Shown one piece after another: positions 51,849-62,866 of a DNA stretch of 64,000 nucleotides (its first letter is position 1; each line of letters starts with the position of its first letter). The notes below the pieces were generated by a model. That model searched no databases, was not told the origin of the DNA, and was given only the letters and a program-made list of their open reading frames with translations. The stretch comes from an uncultured Lachnospiraceae bacterium (lineage in GTDB: Bacteria; Bacillota; Clostridia; Lachnospirales; Lachnospiraceae): positions 1 to 64,000 of the forward strand of contig CANRGO010000003.1 of assembly GCA_947630125.1 (NCBI GenBank), in the 5' to 3' direction. The position numbers and the translations under genes were made by a program.

Positions 51849-53429
51849 ATGTATACAAGCGTTATAACAGGTTCCTATCTTGGAATAGAAAGTTACTTAG
51901 CTAAGGTGGAAGTGGATAGTGCCCATGGAATGCCTGGTTTTGAATTAGTTGGCTCTTTGAATCATGAAGTAAAAGAGGCAAAGGAAAGGGTTCGGGTTGC
52001 GCTCAAAAACACTGGATATCAAATGGGGCCAGTTAAGGTGGTTGTAAATATTTCACCCGCAAATATGCGCAAGGAAGGTACCGGTTATGACTTGCCAATT
52101 GCAATAGGAATTTTAAATAATATGGGTGTAATAAAAAAATATGCCCTTGAAAATATTTTGTTCCTAGGTGAACTTGGTCTTTCTGGTGAATTAAAAGAAA
52201 TGAATGGAGTTCTGCCAATCGCTCTGGAAGCAATTCGCAACAAGATTACGCTTATGATAGTGCCTGAATCGAATTATGAGGAGGCTTCGGTGGCAAAAGG
52301 GGTAAGAATTCTTGGGGTTGCGAATTTGCAAGAAGTAATAGAATACCTCAATGCATCAAAAGAAGAGCAGCAAGGAATTTTGAAAAGAAATCAGAATAAA
52401 AATAAGCAGCGAATAAATCAATGCTTTCATAAAAATATACAACAGGAGGAAGTTGATTTTTCAGATGTTTATGGACAGGAATCTATAAAACGGGCAGCCT
52501 TAATATCTGCAGCTGGATTTCACCATATGCTTATGATAGGTCCCCCTGGCTCTGGGAAGACAATGATAGCAAAGCGAATTCCATCAATCTTGCCGGATTT
52601 AACAGAAGAAGAATGTTTGGAAGTATCTAAAATTTACAGTGTTTCAGGTTTGCTAAGAGGGGAAAAAACGTTGATTACAAAACGACCATTTTTAAACCCA
52701 CATCATTCGATAAGTCCACAAGGACTTATTGGTGGTGGAAGAATACCAAAACCAGGGGTTGTAACCCTCGCTCATAGAGGGGTTTTATTTCTGGATGAAT
52801 TACCAGAATTTTCCATTGGAATTCTGGATCTGTTACGTCAACCATTGGAAGAAAGAAGAATACATATCACACGATTTTCTGGAAATTTCATTTACCCATG
52901 TGAATATATTTTTGTTGCAGCCATGAATCCCTGTGTCTGCGGCTATTATCCAGATCAAAACCGATGTAACTGTACGAAAGCTGATATTCGAAAATATCAA
53001 GGTAGAATTTCCGGTCCAATCATTGATCGAATTGATATTTTTGCGGATACAAATCGTATGGATCTAGCATCACTAAAGGATGCGAAACGGGGAGAGTCCA
53101 GCAAGGATATAAAAGATCAGGTTATGCTTGCCAGAGAGAGGCAGTATCATCGATATCGAAACGAACATATTCATTTAAATGGTGAGCTGGATTCAAGCAT
53201 GTTAAAACAGTATTGTTCACTTGGGCTGAAAGAGGAGCAATTATTAGAACGAATCTATCATAAAATGCAATTGTCACTAAGGGCATATCATAAAATTATA
53301 AAAGTAGCACGAACAATTGCGGATCTAGATGGTAGTGATAGTATTAGTTGCAGTCATTTGGCGGAAGCTGTTGCGTATCGTGATTCAAACAGTATTCAAA
53401 AGAGAGGTGGGGATGTGAATGCTTTATAA
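51849..53429 (+). CDS. comM: YifB/ComM family Mg-chelatase-like AAA ATPase
   Basis: VEVDSAHGMPGFELVGSLNHEVKEAKERVRVAL, MIGPPGSGKTMIAKRI, FLDELPEF, AAMNPCVCGYYPD. Confidence 0.93.
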   Translation: MYTSVITGSYLGIESYLAKVEVDSAHGMPGFELVGSLNHEVKEAKERVRVALKNTGYQMGPVKVVVNISPANMRKEGTGYDLPIAIGILNNMGVIKKYALENILFLGELGLSGELKEMNGVLPIALEAIRNKITLMIVPESNYEEASVAKGVRILGVANLQEVIEYLNASKEEQQGILKRNQNKNKQRINQCFHKNIQQEEVDFSDVYGQESIKRAALISAAGFHHMLMIGPPGSGKTMIAKRIPSILPDLTEEECLEVSKIYSVSGLLRGEKTLITKRPFLNPHHSISPQGLIGGGRIPKPGVVTLAHRGVLFLDELPEFSIGILDLLRQPLEERRIHITRFSGNFIYPCEYIFVAAMNPCVCGYYPDQNRCNCTKADIRKYQGRISGPIIDRIDIFADTNRMDLASLKDAKRGESSKDIKDQVMLARERQYHRYRNEHIHLNGELDSSMLKQYCSLGLKEEQLLERIYHKMQLSLRAYHKIIKVARTIADLDGSDSISCSHLAEAVAYRDSNSIQKRGGDVNAL

Positions 53430-54579
53430 TAATAAAAAAGATGAAATGTATGGATATTGGTTACATAATATAGAAGAAATTGGTAATAAAACCAGAGAGA
53501 AACTTTTGGAGGAATTTATTACAGAACAGGAACTATATCAGGCAAAGATCAGTAAAATTGAAATGTTTCTTACCAAACAACAACTGCTAAGTTTTGAGAA
53601 GAGCCGTGAAAGCTGGAATGTTGAAAAAAACTATGAAACTATCCAACAAAAATCCATACGTTTTTTATCTATTCGACACATGGAGTATCCGGAGGAACTG
53701 AGAACGATTCCAGATCCTCCAATGGGTATTTATGTGAAGGGAAAGTTACCGAATTCGAAAGCCATACGGGTTGCCGTAATTGGGGCAAGAAATTGTTCGA
53801 ATTACGGCAAGGCAGTAGCAGAAGAGTTTGTAGAAGCATTGGCATCCAAGCAAATACAGGTCATTAGTGGCATGGCGTACGGCATTGATGGGATTAGTCA
53901 AAGGAAATGTTTAAAGCTTAAGAGTTCCACTTTTGCAGTATTGGGTTCAGGTGTGGAAGTCTGCTATCCATCAGAGAATATAGATTTATATCATATGATT
54001 TTAGAAAATGAACAATGCGGGATTCTATCCGAATTACCTCCATATTATAAACCCAAACCTCAGTTTTTTGCCATGCGAAATCGTATCATCAGTGGTTTAA
54101 GTGATGTTGTTCTTGTGATTGAAGCGAAATCTAAAAGTGGAACTTTGATTACGGTAGATATGGCGTTGGAACAAGGGCGAGAGGTCTTTGCTGTTCCGGG
54201 AAGAGTGCTGGATGCACTTAGTTTTGGTTGTAATAAGTTGATTGATCAAGGCGCACAAATTGCATATGATCCAAATGTATTTTTGGAGAGATTATTTGAA
54301 CTTTTCCCGGATAAAGCGGAATATCATAAGAAGGGTATTATAAAAAACTTGCATCGAAAAACAAGTAATTTTGATAGACATGCACAAGTAAAGAATGTAA
54401 GTCAACTTCAAATTTTGGAGGAACTAGAATTAAAGCCTCTGATTGTTGAAGATTTGTATCAATTACTAAGTGAAAAAAGCCTATGTGAGTCTCTATCAAC
54501 ATTGTTTCAAGAGTTGCTGGAATTACAGTTAATGGAATTGATTTATTGTAAGCAAGGATTATATTTTTTGAAACAGTAA
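53419..54579 (+). CDS. dprA: DNA processing protein DprA
   Basis: VIGARNCSNYGKAVAEEF, ISGMAYGIDGISQRKCL, AVPGRVLDALSFGCNKLIDQGAQ. Confidence 0.93.
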   Translation: MLYNNKKDEMYGYWLHNIEEIGNKTREKLLEEFITEQELYQAKISKIEMFLTKQQLLSFEKSRESWNVEKNYETIQQKSIRFLSIRHMEYPEELRTIPDPPMGIYVKGKLPNSKAIRVAVIGARNCSNYGKAVAEEFVEALASKQIQVISGMAYGIDGISQRKCLKLKSSTFAVLGSGVEVCYPSENIDLYHMILENEQCGILSELPPYYKPKPQFFAMRNRIISGLSDVVLVIEAKSKSGTLITVDMALEQGREVFAVPGRVLDALSFGCNKLIDQGAQIAYDPNVFLERLFELFPDKAEYHKKGIIKNLHRKTSNFDRHAQVKNVSQLQILEELELKPLIVEDLYQLLSEKSLCESLSTLFQELLELQLMELIYCKQGLYFLKQ

Positions 54580-54651
54580 GACAAAATGCCTATAATTTTT
54601 GTAAAAAATGTACAAAATATTGTAAAAAAATGTAAATTTATTATTTTTACT

Positions 54652-54700
54652 TGACACATTTGTGGAATTGGTGTAACGTTTCACACGTTACTTGAAACGT
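54652..54700 (+). promoter_or_regulatory. topA promoter region with overlapping inverted repeats
   Basis: TTGACA-like -35, then GTAACGTttcacACGTTAC (54673-54691) overlapping ACGTTTC...GAAACGT (54676-54700). Confidence 0.5.
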
Positions 54701-54739
54701 AAACTTAAAAAGTAAAAAATGTAAAGTGGGGACCTTTAA

Positions 54740-56818
54740 ATGGCGAAATATTTGGTAATCGTGGAATCACCAGCCAAAGTGAAAACAATTAAAAAATTCC
54801 TGGGTGCAAATTATGAAGTTGCTGCAAGTAATGGACATGTAAGAGACTTACCCAAAAGTCAAATGGGAATTGATATAGAAAATTATTATGAACCCAAGTA
54901 CATTACAATAAGAGGTAAAGGGGATATTTTGGCAAATTTGAGAAAAATGGTCAAAAAATCCGAAAAAATATTTCTTGCAACTGACCCTGACCGTGAAGGA
55001 GAAGCAATTTCTTGGCACTTACTAAAAGCGTTGAAGCTTGAAGATAAGAAAGTCTATCGCATCACCTTTAATGAAATCACTCAGAATGCCGTAAAAGATT
55101 CATTAAAAAATGCTAGAGAATTAGACATGGATTTGGTTGATGCACAACAGGCCAGAAGAATTTTAGATCGAATGGTTGGATATCGAATTTCTCCTTTGCT
55201 ATGGGCTAAGGTGAAAAGAGGTTTAAGTGCAGGTCGTGTGCAAAGTGTGGCTCTTAGAATCATTAGCGATAGAGAAGAAGAAATCAATGCATTCATTCCG
55301 GAAGAATATTGGAGTATTGATGCTTCTTTTGAATTACCTGGCGAAAAAAAACCATTGATTGCTAAATTTCATGGGACTCCCAGTGAGAAGATTACAATAA
55401 AATCCAAAGAACAAGTTGAATCTATTGTATCAAACTTAAAAAAAGCAAAATTTAAAATTTCAGAAGTTAAAAAAAGTGAGCGAGTTAAAAATCCACCGAA
55501 GCCTTTTATAACATCATCGCTGCAACAGGAAGCTAGTAAAGTTTTGAATTTTTCAACTCAGAAAACAATGCGTCTTGCTCAGCAGTTATATGAAGGAATT
55601 GATTTGAAAAATCATGGAACGGTTGGTCTTATCACTTATTTGAGAACAGATTCTGTGCGTGTGTCAGAAGAGGCTGAGATTTTAGCAAAAGAGTATATAG
55701 AACAAACTTATGGTGAAGCATATGCTGCTGAAACTCCAAAAGAAAAGAAAACAGAACAGAAGATACAGGATGCCCATGAAGCAATTCGTCCAACTGATAT
55801 TGCTAGGACACCTTTTGAAGTTAAGGATTATTTGTCCAGGGATTTATTTCGTCTTTATCAACTTATCTGGAAGCGTTTTGTTGCAAGCCGTATGAAATCG
55901 GCAAAGTACGAAACTACATCAATACGTATTGATGGTGGGGAGTATCGTTTTCATGTTTCTGCATCCAAAGTACTTTTTGATGGATTTATGAGTGTATACA
56001 CAGAAGCAGATGATGTGAAGGAAGAACAAAACACTCTTTTGAAAGATTTAGAAAAGGGAATGAAGTTAAAACTGCAGGAAATCGAAGAAAAGCAACATTT
56101 TACACAACCACCTGCTCATTTTACAGAGGCCTCTTTGGTTCGTGCCTTAGAAGAACTTGGAATTGGAAGACCTAGTACATACTCACCGACCATTACAACG
56201 ATTCTTGCCAGACGATATATTGTGAAAGAAAATAAAAATTTATATGTTACAGAACTTGGCGAAGTTGTGAATCAGATGATGAAGGAAGCCTTTCCTAGTA
56301 TTGTAGATTTAAATTTTACAGCATATATGGAAGGTTTATTAGATAAAGTTGAAGAAGGCGTGGTAAATTATAAAACTGTTATTTCTAATTTTTATCCAGA
56401 CTTAGATGAGGCTGTAAAAAATGCAGAACTAGATTTATCTCAGGTTACGATTGCAGATGAGGTTTCAGAAGAAATTTGTGAAAACTGTGGTAAAAATATG
56501 GTTATTAAATATGGTCCCCATGGACGCTTTCTTGCCTGCCCTGGATTTCCGGATTGTAAAACTACAAAACCTTATTTTGAAAAGATTGGAATTTCCTGTC
56601 CGAAATGTGAAAAAGATCTTGTTGTGAAAAAAACAAAAAAAGGCAGAAAATATTATGGATGTATTGATTATCCAGAATGCGATTTTATGTCATGGCAAAA
56701 GCCTTCTAAAGACAAGTGTCCAGAATGTGGTTCCTTAATGGTTGAAAAGGGAAATAAGCTAGTGTGCATGGATGAAAATTGTGGTCACATCCTAACAAAA
56801 GAAGTGAATTTGGATTAA
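54740..56818 (+). CDS. topA: DNA topoisomerase I
   Basis: YLVIVESPAKVKTIKKFLG, ATDPDREGEAISWHL, GLITYLRTDSVRVS; C-terminal zinc fingers. Confidence 0.97.
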   Translation: MAKYLVIVESPAKVKTIKKFLGANYEVAASNGHVRDLPKSQMGIDIENYYEPKYITIRGKGDILANLRKMVKKSEKIFLATDPDREGEAISWHLLKALKLEDKKVYRITFNEITQNAVKDSLKNARELDMDLVDAQQARRILDRMVGYRISPLLWAKVKRGLSAGRVQSVALRIISDREEEINAFIPEEYWSIDASFELPGEKKPLIAKFHGTPSEKITIKSKEQVESIVSNLKKAKFKISEVKKSERVKNPPKPFITSSLQQEASKVLNFSTQKTMRLAQQLYEGIDLKNHGTVGLITYLRTDSVRVSEEAEILAKEYIEQTYGEAYAAETPKEKKTEQKIQDAHEAIRPTDIARTPFEVKDYLSRDLFRLYQLIWKRFVASRMKSAKYETTSIRIDGGEYRFHVSASKVLFDGFMSVYTEADDVKEEQNTLLKDLEKGMKLKLQEIEEKQHFTQPPAHFTEASLVRALEELGIGRPSTYSPTITTILARRYIVKENKNLYVTELGEVVNQMMKEAFPSIVDLNFTAYMEGLLDKVEEGVVNYKTVISNFYPDLDEAVKNAELDLSQVTIADEVSEEICENCGKNMVIKYGPHGRFLACPGFPDCKTTKPYFEKIGISCPKCEKDLVVKKTKKGRKYYGCIDYPECDFMSWQKPSKDKCPECGSLMVEKGNKLVCMDENCGHILTKEVNLD

Positions 56819-56964
56819 ATTGAAAAAATAGTGTGAATTTTTAATGAAATTCATGCTATTTTTTTATTTTTTCGCATTTGTTATGTTGATTGCTTATAAT
56901 TCTTGTGTTAGAATAAATTAATTATTTCTATTAGATGGGCTATTGAAAATAAGGAGAGGTTTAG

Positions 56965-57753
56965 ATGAGTAGTGTACAATTATTAGACAAGACGAGAAAG
57001 ATAGGCAAATTGCTGCATAATAACAATTCAAGCAAAGTTGTTTTTAATGACATTTGTAAGGTTATGCGCGAGATATTAGGTTCTAATGTATTAGTCATCA
57101 GTAAAAAAGGAAAAGTGCTTGGAGTTGGCACAGCAGATGGGCAAGAAGAAATTGAAGAACTGATTGTGGATAAAGTTGGTGGTTATGTTGATTCTATGTT
57201 AAACGAACGATTGCTAGGAGTACTTTCTACCAAAGAAAATGTAAACCTTGCTACATTGGGATTTGAAACAACAGATGTAAAGAAATTTCAGGCAGTGGTA
57301 ACACCCATAGAAATTGCTGGAGAACGACTGGGAACTCTCTTTATTTATAAAAGTGAAGAGCAGTATGATATTGATGATATTATACTTTGCGAATATGGAA
57401 CAACTGTTGTTGGATTGGAAATGCTTCGCGCTGTAAATGAAGAGAGTGCAGAAGAAATTCGTAAGTTAGCAGTGGTTAAATCAGCCATAGGGACTCTTTC
57501 CTATTCAGAGATGGAAGCTATCACCTATATTTTTGATGAATTAAATGGAATGGAAGGTATTTTAGTGGCAAGTAAAATTGCTGACAGAGTTGGAATAACC
57601 CGTTCTGTAATTGTGAATGCACTAAGAAAATTTGAGTCTGCAGGTGTGATTGAGTCAAGATCTTCAGGAATGAAGGGGACTTATATCAAAGTTGTAAATG
57701 ATGCAGTTTATAGTGAAATTGAAAAACTGAAAGAACAAGCAGGAAGAAAATAA
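56965..57753 (+). CDS. codY: GTP-sensing transcriptional pleiotropic repressor CodY
   Basis: LLDKTRKIGKLLHNN; C-terminal VASKIADRVGITRSVIVNALRKFESAGVIESRSSGMKGTYIKV. Confidence 0.97.
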   Translation: MSSVQLLDKTRKIGKLLHNNNSSKVVFNDICKVMREILGSNVLVISKKGKVLGVGTADGQEEIEELIVDKVGGYVDSMLNERLLGVLSTKENVNLATLGFETTDVKKFQAVVTPIEIAGERLGTLFIYKSEEQYDIDDIILCEYGTTVVGLEMLRAVNEESAEEIRKLAVVKSAIGTLSYSEMEAITYIFDELNGMEGILVASKIADRVGITRSVIVNALRKFESAGVIESRSSGMKGTYIKVVNDAVYSEIEKLKEQAGRK

Positions 57754-57831
57754 TTTTTTACTATTAATTCTTTTTGCTAACATGCCGATATCTAAATAGA
57801 AAATAAAACAAGAAAATGGATTTGTGTAGAT

Positions 57832-57872
57832 AAAAGGATTTATTGAACCGATGGTCAGTAGGTCCTTTTTTA
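57832..57872 (+). terminator. Imperfect stem-loop terminator after codY
   Basis: taaaaggatttattgaaccgatggtcagtaggtccttttttatttttt. Confidence 0.55.
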
Positions 57873-58026
57873 TTTTTTGTTTGTGGAAAACACTGATATA
57901 TTGTGGATTGAAAAGAAAGCAACACTATATAAAGTAATTATTTCATAAAAAAACCTTGTGTTTTTTATCAAATAATTTATAATGAAATAGAGTGGGTGAA
58001 CTTTCAAAAGGATAAGGGAGAGACTT

Positions 58027-58425
58027 ATGATTAATTCAAATGTTTTCAATTATATTAATGTTTTGGATAAAGCAGCAGATGCTTCCTGGCTTCGTAATGA
58101 AGCGATTGCGAATAACATTGCAAATGTTGATACTCCAGGATACAAGAGACAGGATATTACCTTTGAAAAGGAACTGGAACGAGCTTTGGCGAATCCAGGT
58201 TATAATACGATGGATGATAAAGTGGCGCATCTAAATGAAAAAAATTCCAGAAGACTAGAAGCAAGAACCTATACAGATTATGAAGGTTATAGTTATAGAT
58301 TAGATGGAAATAATGTAGATATTGATACGGAAAATACCATGTTAGCATCAAATCAGATTAAGTATAATGGTTTAATAGCAAGCATAAATCAAGAATTTAC
58401 GAATTTGAAAATGGTTATGAAGTAA
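58027..58425 (+). CDS. flgB: Flagellar basal body rod protein FlgB
   Basis: NEAIANNIANVDTPGYKRQDITFEKEL; first gene of flg/fli operon. Confidence 0.95.
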   Translation: MINSNVFNYINVLDKAADASWLRNEAIANNIANVDTPGYKRQDITFEKELERALANPGYNTMDDKVAHLNEKNSRRLEARTYTDYEGYSYRLDGNNVDIDTENTMLASNQIKYNGLIASINQEFTNLKMVMK

Positions 58426-58489
58426 ATAGGAATAGGTTAATAAAGATGAAGTTTTTACACTTGCTTTAAGAAAGGGTATGGTTATAATT

Positions 58490-58933
58490 ATGAGTGTTTT
58501 TTCAGCATTTAATATCAATGCATCGGGTATGACGGCTCAAAGATATCGAATGGACATTATTTCAGAAAATGTTGCCAATGCAAACACCACAAGAACTGAG
58601 GACGGTTCTCCTTATGTAAGGAAAGTGGTTACATTTGCTGAGAAAGATACACAAACACCATTCAGCAGAGTTTTAAACAATGCAAGAGATAATTACTCTG
58701 GACATGGAGTCAAAGTATCAGGCGTATACGAAGACTCTGAGACAGATATGAATATGGTGTATGATCCTTCGCATCCAGATGCAGACGAGAATGGATATGT
58801 AACATATCCAAACGTTAATATTGTTACAGAAATGACGAATTTAATAGATGCCAGTCGTTCCTATGAAGCCAATGCAACAGCCTTTACAGCCAGTAAAGCC
58901 ATGGCTATGAAAGGGTTTGAAATTGGTCGTTAA
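58490..58933 (+). CDS. flgC: Flagellar basal body rod protein FlgC
   Basis: NINASGMTAQRYRMDIISENVANANTTRTEDGSPYVRKVV. Confidence 0.95.
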   Translation: MSVFSAFNINASGMTAQRYRMDIISENVANANTTRTEDGSPYVRKVVTFAEKDTQTPFSRVLNNARDNYSGHGVKVSGVYEDSETDMNMVYDPSHPDADENGYVTYPNVNIVTEMTNLIDASRSYEANATAFTASKAMAMKGFEIGR

Positions 58934-58969
58934 GAATAACAGAAATAATAGAAAGGGAAGGTTGTTTTT

Positions 58970-59299
58970 ATGGATATAACATCATTGCTTAATGTTAGTT
59001 CAGACGCAGTGAATTCTGTTGTAAAAAACAGCGGTCTTGCTAAAACGGCATCAGCAACAACAGAAAATGAAAACATATTTAGCTCAGTTTTTAATTCTGC
59101 AATTGACAGTCTGAATCGTACCAATAGCTACATATCAGACGCAGAAAATGAAGAAATTAAATTGGCACTGGGAGAAACGGATAGCACCCACGATTTGACG
59201 GTTGCATTACAAAAGGCAAGTACTGCGTTACAATATACAGTGACTGTACGAGACAAAATGTTAGAAGCTTACAAAGAAATTATGAATATGCAGATATAG
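58970..59299 (+). CDS. fliE: Flagellar hook-basal body complex protein FliE
   Basis: HDLTVALQKASTALQYTVTVRDKMLEAYKEIMNMQI. Confidence 0.95.
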   Translation: MDITSLLNVSSDAVNSVVKNSGLAKTASATTENENIFSSVFNSAIDSLNRTNSYISDAENEEIKLALGETDSTHDLTVALQKASTALQYTVTVRDKMLEAYKEIMNMQI

Positions 59300-59378
59300 T
59301 GAAAACTATATCTGTTCTTTACGTCTTAAGGTAGAGTAATTACCAAATGAAAGTTGGTAAGTAAGGAGTATTTTTCAC

Positions 59379-60962
59379 ATGATGGAAAGAATAAGAAAAA
59401 TTCTGGATAAGGTTCTGGAGTGGTGGAAGAAATTTACATCAAAACAAAAAACAATCATAATTGTGATAGCGGCAGTATTAATACTGGTGTTTGGTATTTT
59501 GATTACCATTCTTTCACAGCCTAAATATACACTTGTTACAGTTTGCCAATCACAAAAAGAATCCAGCCAGGTGAAAGAACTATTAGAAGCCAATGAAATA
59601 ACCTATCGTGTTTCTGATGATGGGTTGGAGTATGAAGTAATCAGTACCCAACTGGCTGATGCGAGAATTCTTTTGGGTTCCAGTGAAATCTTAACAACAA
59701 CCTATGATTTGTCTACGGTATTTGAAGGTGGATTTAGCACAACAGAAGCTGATAAAGTTAAAAAATATAAGTTGTATCTGGAGAGTGCTATGGAGAAGGA
59801 TCTTGCTACTTTTACCGCAGTAAAAGAGGCAAGTGTTGATTTGGATTTGCCAGAGGATGACGGTACTCTGATATCTCAGAACGAAGAAGCTTCAGCAGCA
59901 GTTCTACTCTATATTGATGGAGTTTTCACTCAAGATATGGCAGCTGGAATGGCAAAGTTCATTGCCACAGGATTGGGAAATCAGGATACTCGAAATATCA
60001 CAATCATCGATCAGGATGGTACCCAATGGTTTTCAGGAGAAGATAGCTTTAGTGCGTCTGGAAATGCAAGTAGTCAGATGGTCCTAACACAACAGTTAAA
60101 TCAGATAATGGCTGGAAAAATTAAAAATGTATTGATTGGAACACCTCTTTATGGAAATGTAGAGGTGGCAAGTAATCTGATTGTAGATTTTTCCTCCTCA
60201 CAGTTGGTAGAACACACGTATACAAATGAAGACAATGTAAAAGCAAGTGAAAGTATCTATGAATCTGAGAGTACGGGATCTTCTGGTGGAGTGCCAGGAA
60301 CAGATTCTAACGATGAGACAACCGTAGTGTATCAAGATTCTGAAAATAGTAGTTCTACTGTTTCAGAACAGGACATTTACTATCTGCCAGATGAAGTGGT
60401 AAAAACACAGACGATTCCACCGGGATTGGTTCAATATACAGATTCCAGTATTTCCGTTGCAGCAACCTCTTATAAAATCGTAAAGGAAGAAGATGCTGAG
60501 AGGCAAGGGCTGCTAGATGGAGTAACATGGGAAGACTATAAACTGGCTAATAATGTACAAACAAAGTTAGAAGTAGATGAAGATATTATTGATCTAGTAT
60601 CAAAGGCTACAGGCATTCCTTCCGAGAACATTAGTATGGTAGCATATGAAGAAGTGTTTTTTGAAGACAAGGAAGGTTTGGATGTGAACGCCACAGATGT
60701 AATTCAGGTTGCTTTAATTGTGATTATTCTTGGCCTTTTAGGTTTTGTTGTCCTTAGAAGTATGAAAGGGGAAAGGTCTACAGAACGAGAAGTGGAGCTT
60801 TCTGTAGAAGGATTACTTCAATCTACACCAGAACCAGAACTTGAAGATATTGAATTAGAAGAAAAATCCAAAACCAGAAAAATGATTGAAAAATTTGTTG
60901 ATGATAATCCTGAGGCAGTAGCGAACTTATTACGTAACTGGCTCACAGAAGGCTGGCATTAA
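59379..60962 (+). CDS. fliF: Flagellar M-ring protein FliF
   Basis: YmcJ/FliF N-domain LVTVCQSQKESSQVKELLEANEITYRV; C-terminal FliG-binding segment NPEAVANLLRNWLTE. Confidence 0.95.
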   Translation: MMERIRKILDKVLEWWKKFTSKQKTIIIVIAAVLILVFGILITILSQPKYTLVTVCQSQKESSQVKELLEANEITYRVSDDGLEYEVISTQLADARILLGSSEILTTTYDLSTVFEGGFSTTEADKVKKYKLYLESAMEKDLATFTAVKEASVDLDLPEDDGTLISQNEEASAAVLLYIDGVFTQDMAAGMAKFIATGLGNQDTRNITIIDQDGTQWFSGEDSFSASGNASSQMVLTQQLNQIMAGKIKNVLIGTPLYGNVEVASNLIVDFSSSQLVEHTYTNEDNVKASESIYESESTGSSGGVPGTDSNDETTVVYQDSENSSSTVSEQDIYYLPDEVVKTQTIPPGLVQYTDSSISVAATSYKIVKEEDAERQGLLDGVTWEDYKLANNVQTKLEVDEDIIDLVSKATGIPSENISMVAYEEVFFEDKEGLDVNATDVIQVALIVIILGLLGFVVLRSMKGERSTEREVELSVEGLLQSTPEPELEDIELEEKSKTRKMIEKFVDDNPEAVANLLRNWLTEGWH

Positions 60963-61012
60963 TGGGTTGTTTGATCATAGATGGGCCCATAATGGCGGAT
61001 TGAGAGGAAACT

Positions 61013-62032
61013 ATGGCACGAAATTCAGATTCACAGAACATACCAGGAATACAAAAAGCAGCAATCTTATTAATTGCACTTGGACCTGAAAAATCTTCGA
61101 CAATTTTCCAACATTTAAAAGAAGAAGAAATAGAAGAATTAACCCTTGAAATTGCAAACACTCGAAGTATCACCCCTAAAATGAAACAAGATGTTATCGA
61201 TGAGTTTTATGATATTTGTCTTGCACAGCAGTATATTGCTGAAGGGGGAATTGGTTATGCTAAGGAACTTTTGGAAAAAGCGCTTGGAGCAGAAAAGGCA
61301 ATGGATGTAATTGGAAAACTTACAGCATCCCTTCAGGTTAAACCATTTGAGTTTGTTCGTAAAACGGATGCATCACAGTTGTTAAACTTTATTCAGGATG
61401 AACATCCTCAGACGATTGCCTTAATTCTTTCTTACCTTTCCTCTGCACAAGCAGCTGGCATAATTGCATCCCTACCACCAGACAGACAATCAGATGTTGC
61501 AAAGAGGATTGCATTGATGGATCGCACAAGTCCAGATGTAATCAAGGAAGTCGAGAAGATTTTAGAATCCAAATTGGCTTCACTGGTTAATCAGGATTAC
61601 AATATCATTGGTGGTGTTGATGCTGTGGTTGAAATTCTTAATACGGTTGACCGTGGAACAGAAAAACATATCATGGAAACACTTGAAATTGAAGAACCTG
61701 AATTGGCTGATGAAATTCGAAAGAAAATGTTTGTATTTGAAGATGTCTTGCTTCTTGATAATAGGGCAATACAACGTGTACTCAGGGATGTTGACAACAA
61801 CGATCTGGCAATTGCATTAAAAGGTGCCAATGAACAAGTGCAGAATGCTATATTTGCTAACTTGTCAAAACGTTTGGCACTGATGATCAAAGAAGATATG
61901 GAGTTTATGGGTCCTGTTCGTATGAAGGATGTTGAAGAAGCTCAGCAAAAAATTGTAAATATCATACGTAAGTTAGAAGATTCAGCAGAAATCGTAATTT
62001 CCAGAGGTGGAGGTGACGAAATCGTTGTCTAG
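61013..62032 (+). CDS. fliG: Flagellar motor switch protein FliG
   Basis: GIQKAAILLIALGPEKSSTIFQHLKEEEIEEL; NFIQDEHPQTIALILSYL; MFVFEDVLLLDNRAIQRVLRDVD. Confidence 0.97.
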   Translation: MARNSDSQNIPGIQKAAILLIALGPEKSSTIFQHLKEEEIEELTLEIANTRSITPKMKQDVIDEFYDICLAQQYIAEGGIGYAKELLEKALGAEKAMDVIGKLTASLQVKPFEFVRKTDASQLLNFIQDEHPQTIALILSYLSSAQAAGIIASLPPDRQSDVAKRIALMDRTSPDVIKEVEKILESKLASLVNQDYNIIGGVDAVVEILNTVDRGTEKHIMETLEIEEPELADEIRKKMFVFEDVLLLDNRAIQRVLRDVDNNDLAIALKGANEQVQNAIFANLSKRLALMIKEDMEFMGPVRMKDVEEAQQKIVNIIRKLEDSAEIVISRGGGDEIVV

Positions 62033-62843
62033 TAATTTATTCAAATCGGGATGTGTTACAGTAAAAGGTCAAGAAAAGAGAGTTATCGACACCAACAAAT
62101 TAGTTTCTGATAAGCTGGAAGCACTCAGCATCTCATTGGCACAGCAAAAAAATCAAAATTTTGCAGATGGGTTTACAGAAGGACTAGATGCCTATCATGT
62201 TGAGCAACTGCTAGAAGAAGAGCCAAAAGAAATTTATATGGGGCCAAGCCCTGAGGAACTGAGGTCAGAAGCTCTTCAAGAAATAGAAGAAATGCGAAAG
62301 AAAGCCAAGGCTGAATCGGAAACTATTTTCCACAATGCAATGGAAGATGGACGCAAAAAGGGTGAAGCAGAAGGTTACGAGGCTGGATTTCAAAGAGGAA
62401 TGCAAGAATTCCAGGTAAAAGAAGAAGCATTGATGCAAAAAGAACAACTTTTAAAACAGCAATATGCAAATCAACTTGAACATATGGAAGCAGAACTTGT
62501 GGATATATTGTCAGGTGTATACGAAACGGTATTTCAAGTTGATTTAAAACATTATCGTAGTATTATTTTGCATATTATTACAAGTACAATTCAAAAAATT
62601 GAAGGGGTCAGAGATTTTTTGATTCACGTTTCTAAAGAAGATTTTGCATATGTAAGCATGCAAAAAAAACAAATTCAAGAGGCAACAGGTTCAACCAGTG
62701 TAAAAGTTGAAATTGTAGAAGATTTTACCCTTTCAAAAAATGACTGCATTATTGAAACAACAGGTGGAATCTTTGATTGTGGCTTGGGAACTCAGCTAGA
62801 AGAGTTAAATCGAAAATTAAAGATTCTTTCCTATGAAAAATAA
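62025..62843 (+). CDS. fliH: Flagellar assembly protein FliH
   Basis: Long Glu/Lys-rich coil between fliG and fliI; start TTG 62025 suggested by ggaggtga RBS (ORF track starts 62007). Confidence 0.85.
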   Translation: MSSNLFKSGCVTVKGQEKRVIDTNKLVSDKLEALSISLAQQKNQNFADGFTEGLDAYHVEQLLEEEPKEIYMGPSPEELRSEALQEIEEMRKKAKAESETIFHNAMEDGRKKGEAEGYEAGFQRGMQEFQVKEEALMQKEQLLKQQYANQLEHMEAELVDILSGVYETVFQVDLKHYRSIILHIITSTIQKIEGVRDFLIHVSKEDFAYVSMQKKQIQEATGSTSVKVEIVEDFTLSKNDCIIETTGGIFDCGLGTQLEELNRKLKILSYEK

Positions 62844-62866
62844 AAACTAAAAGGCTGGTGAAATTA

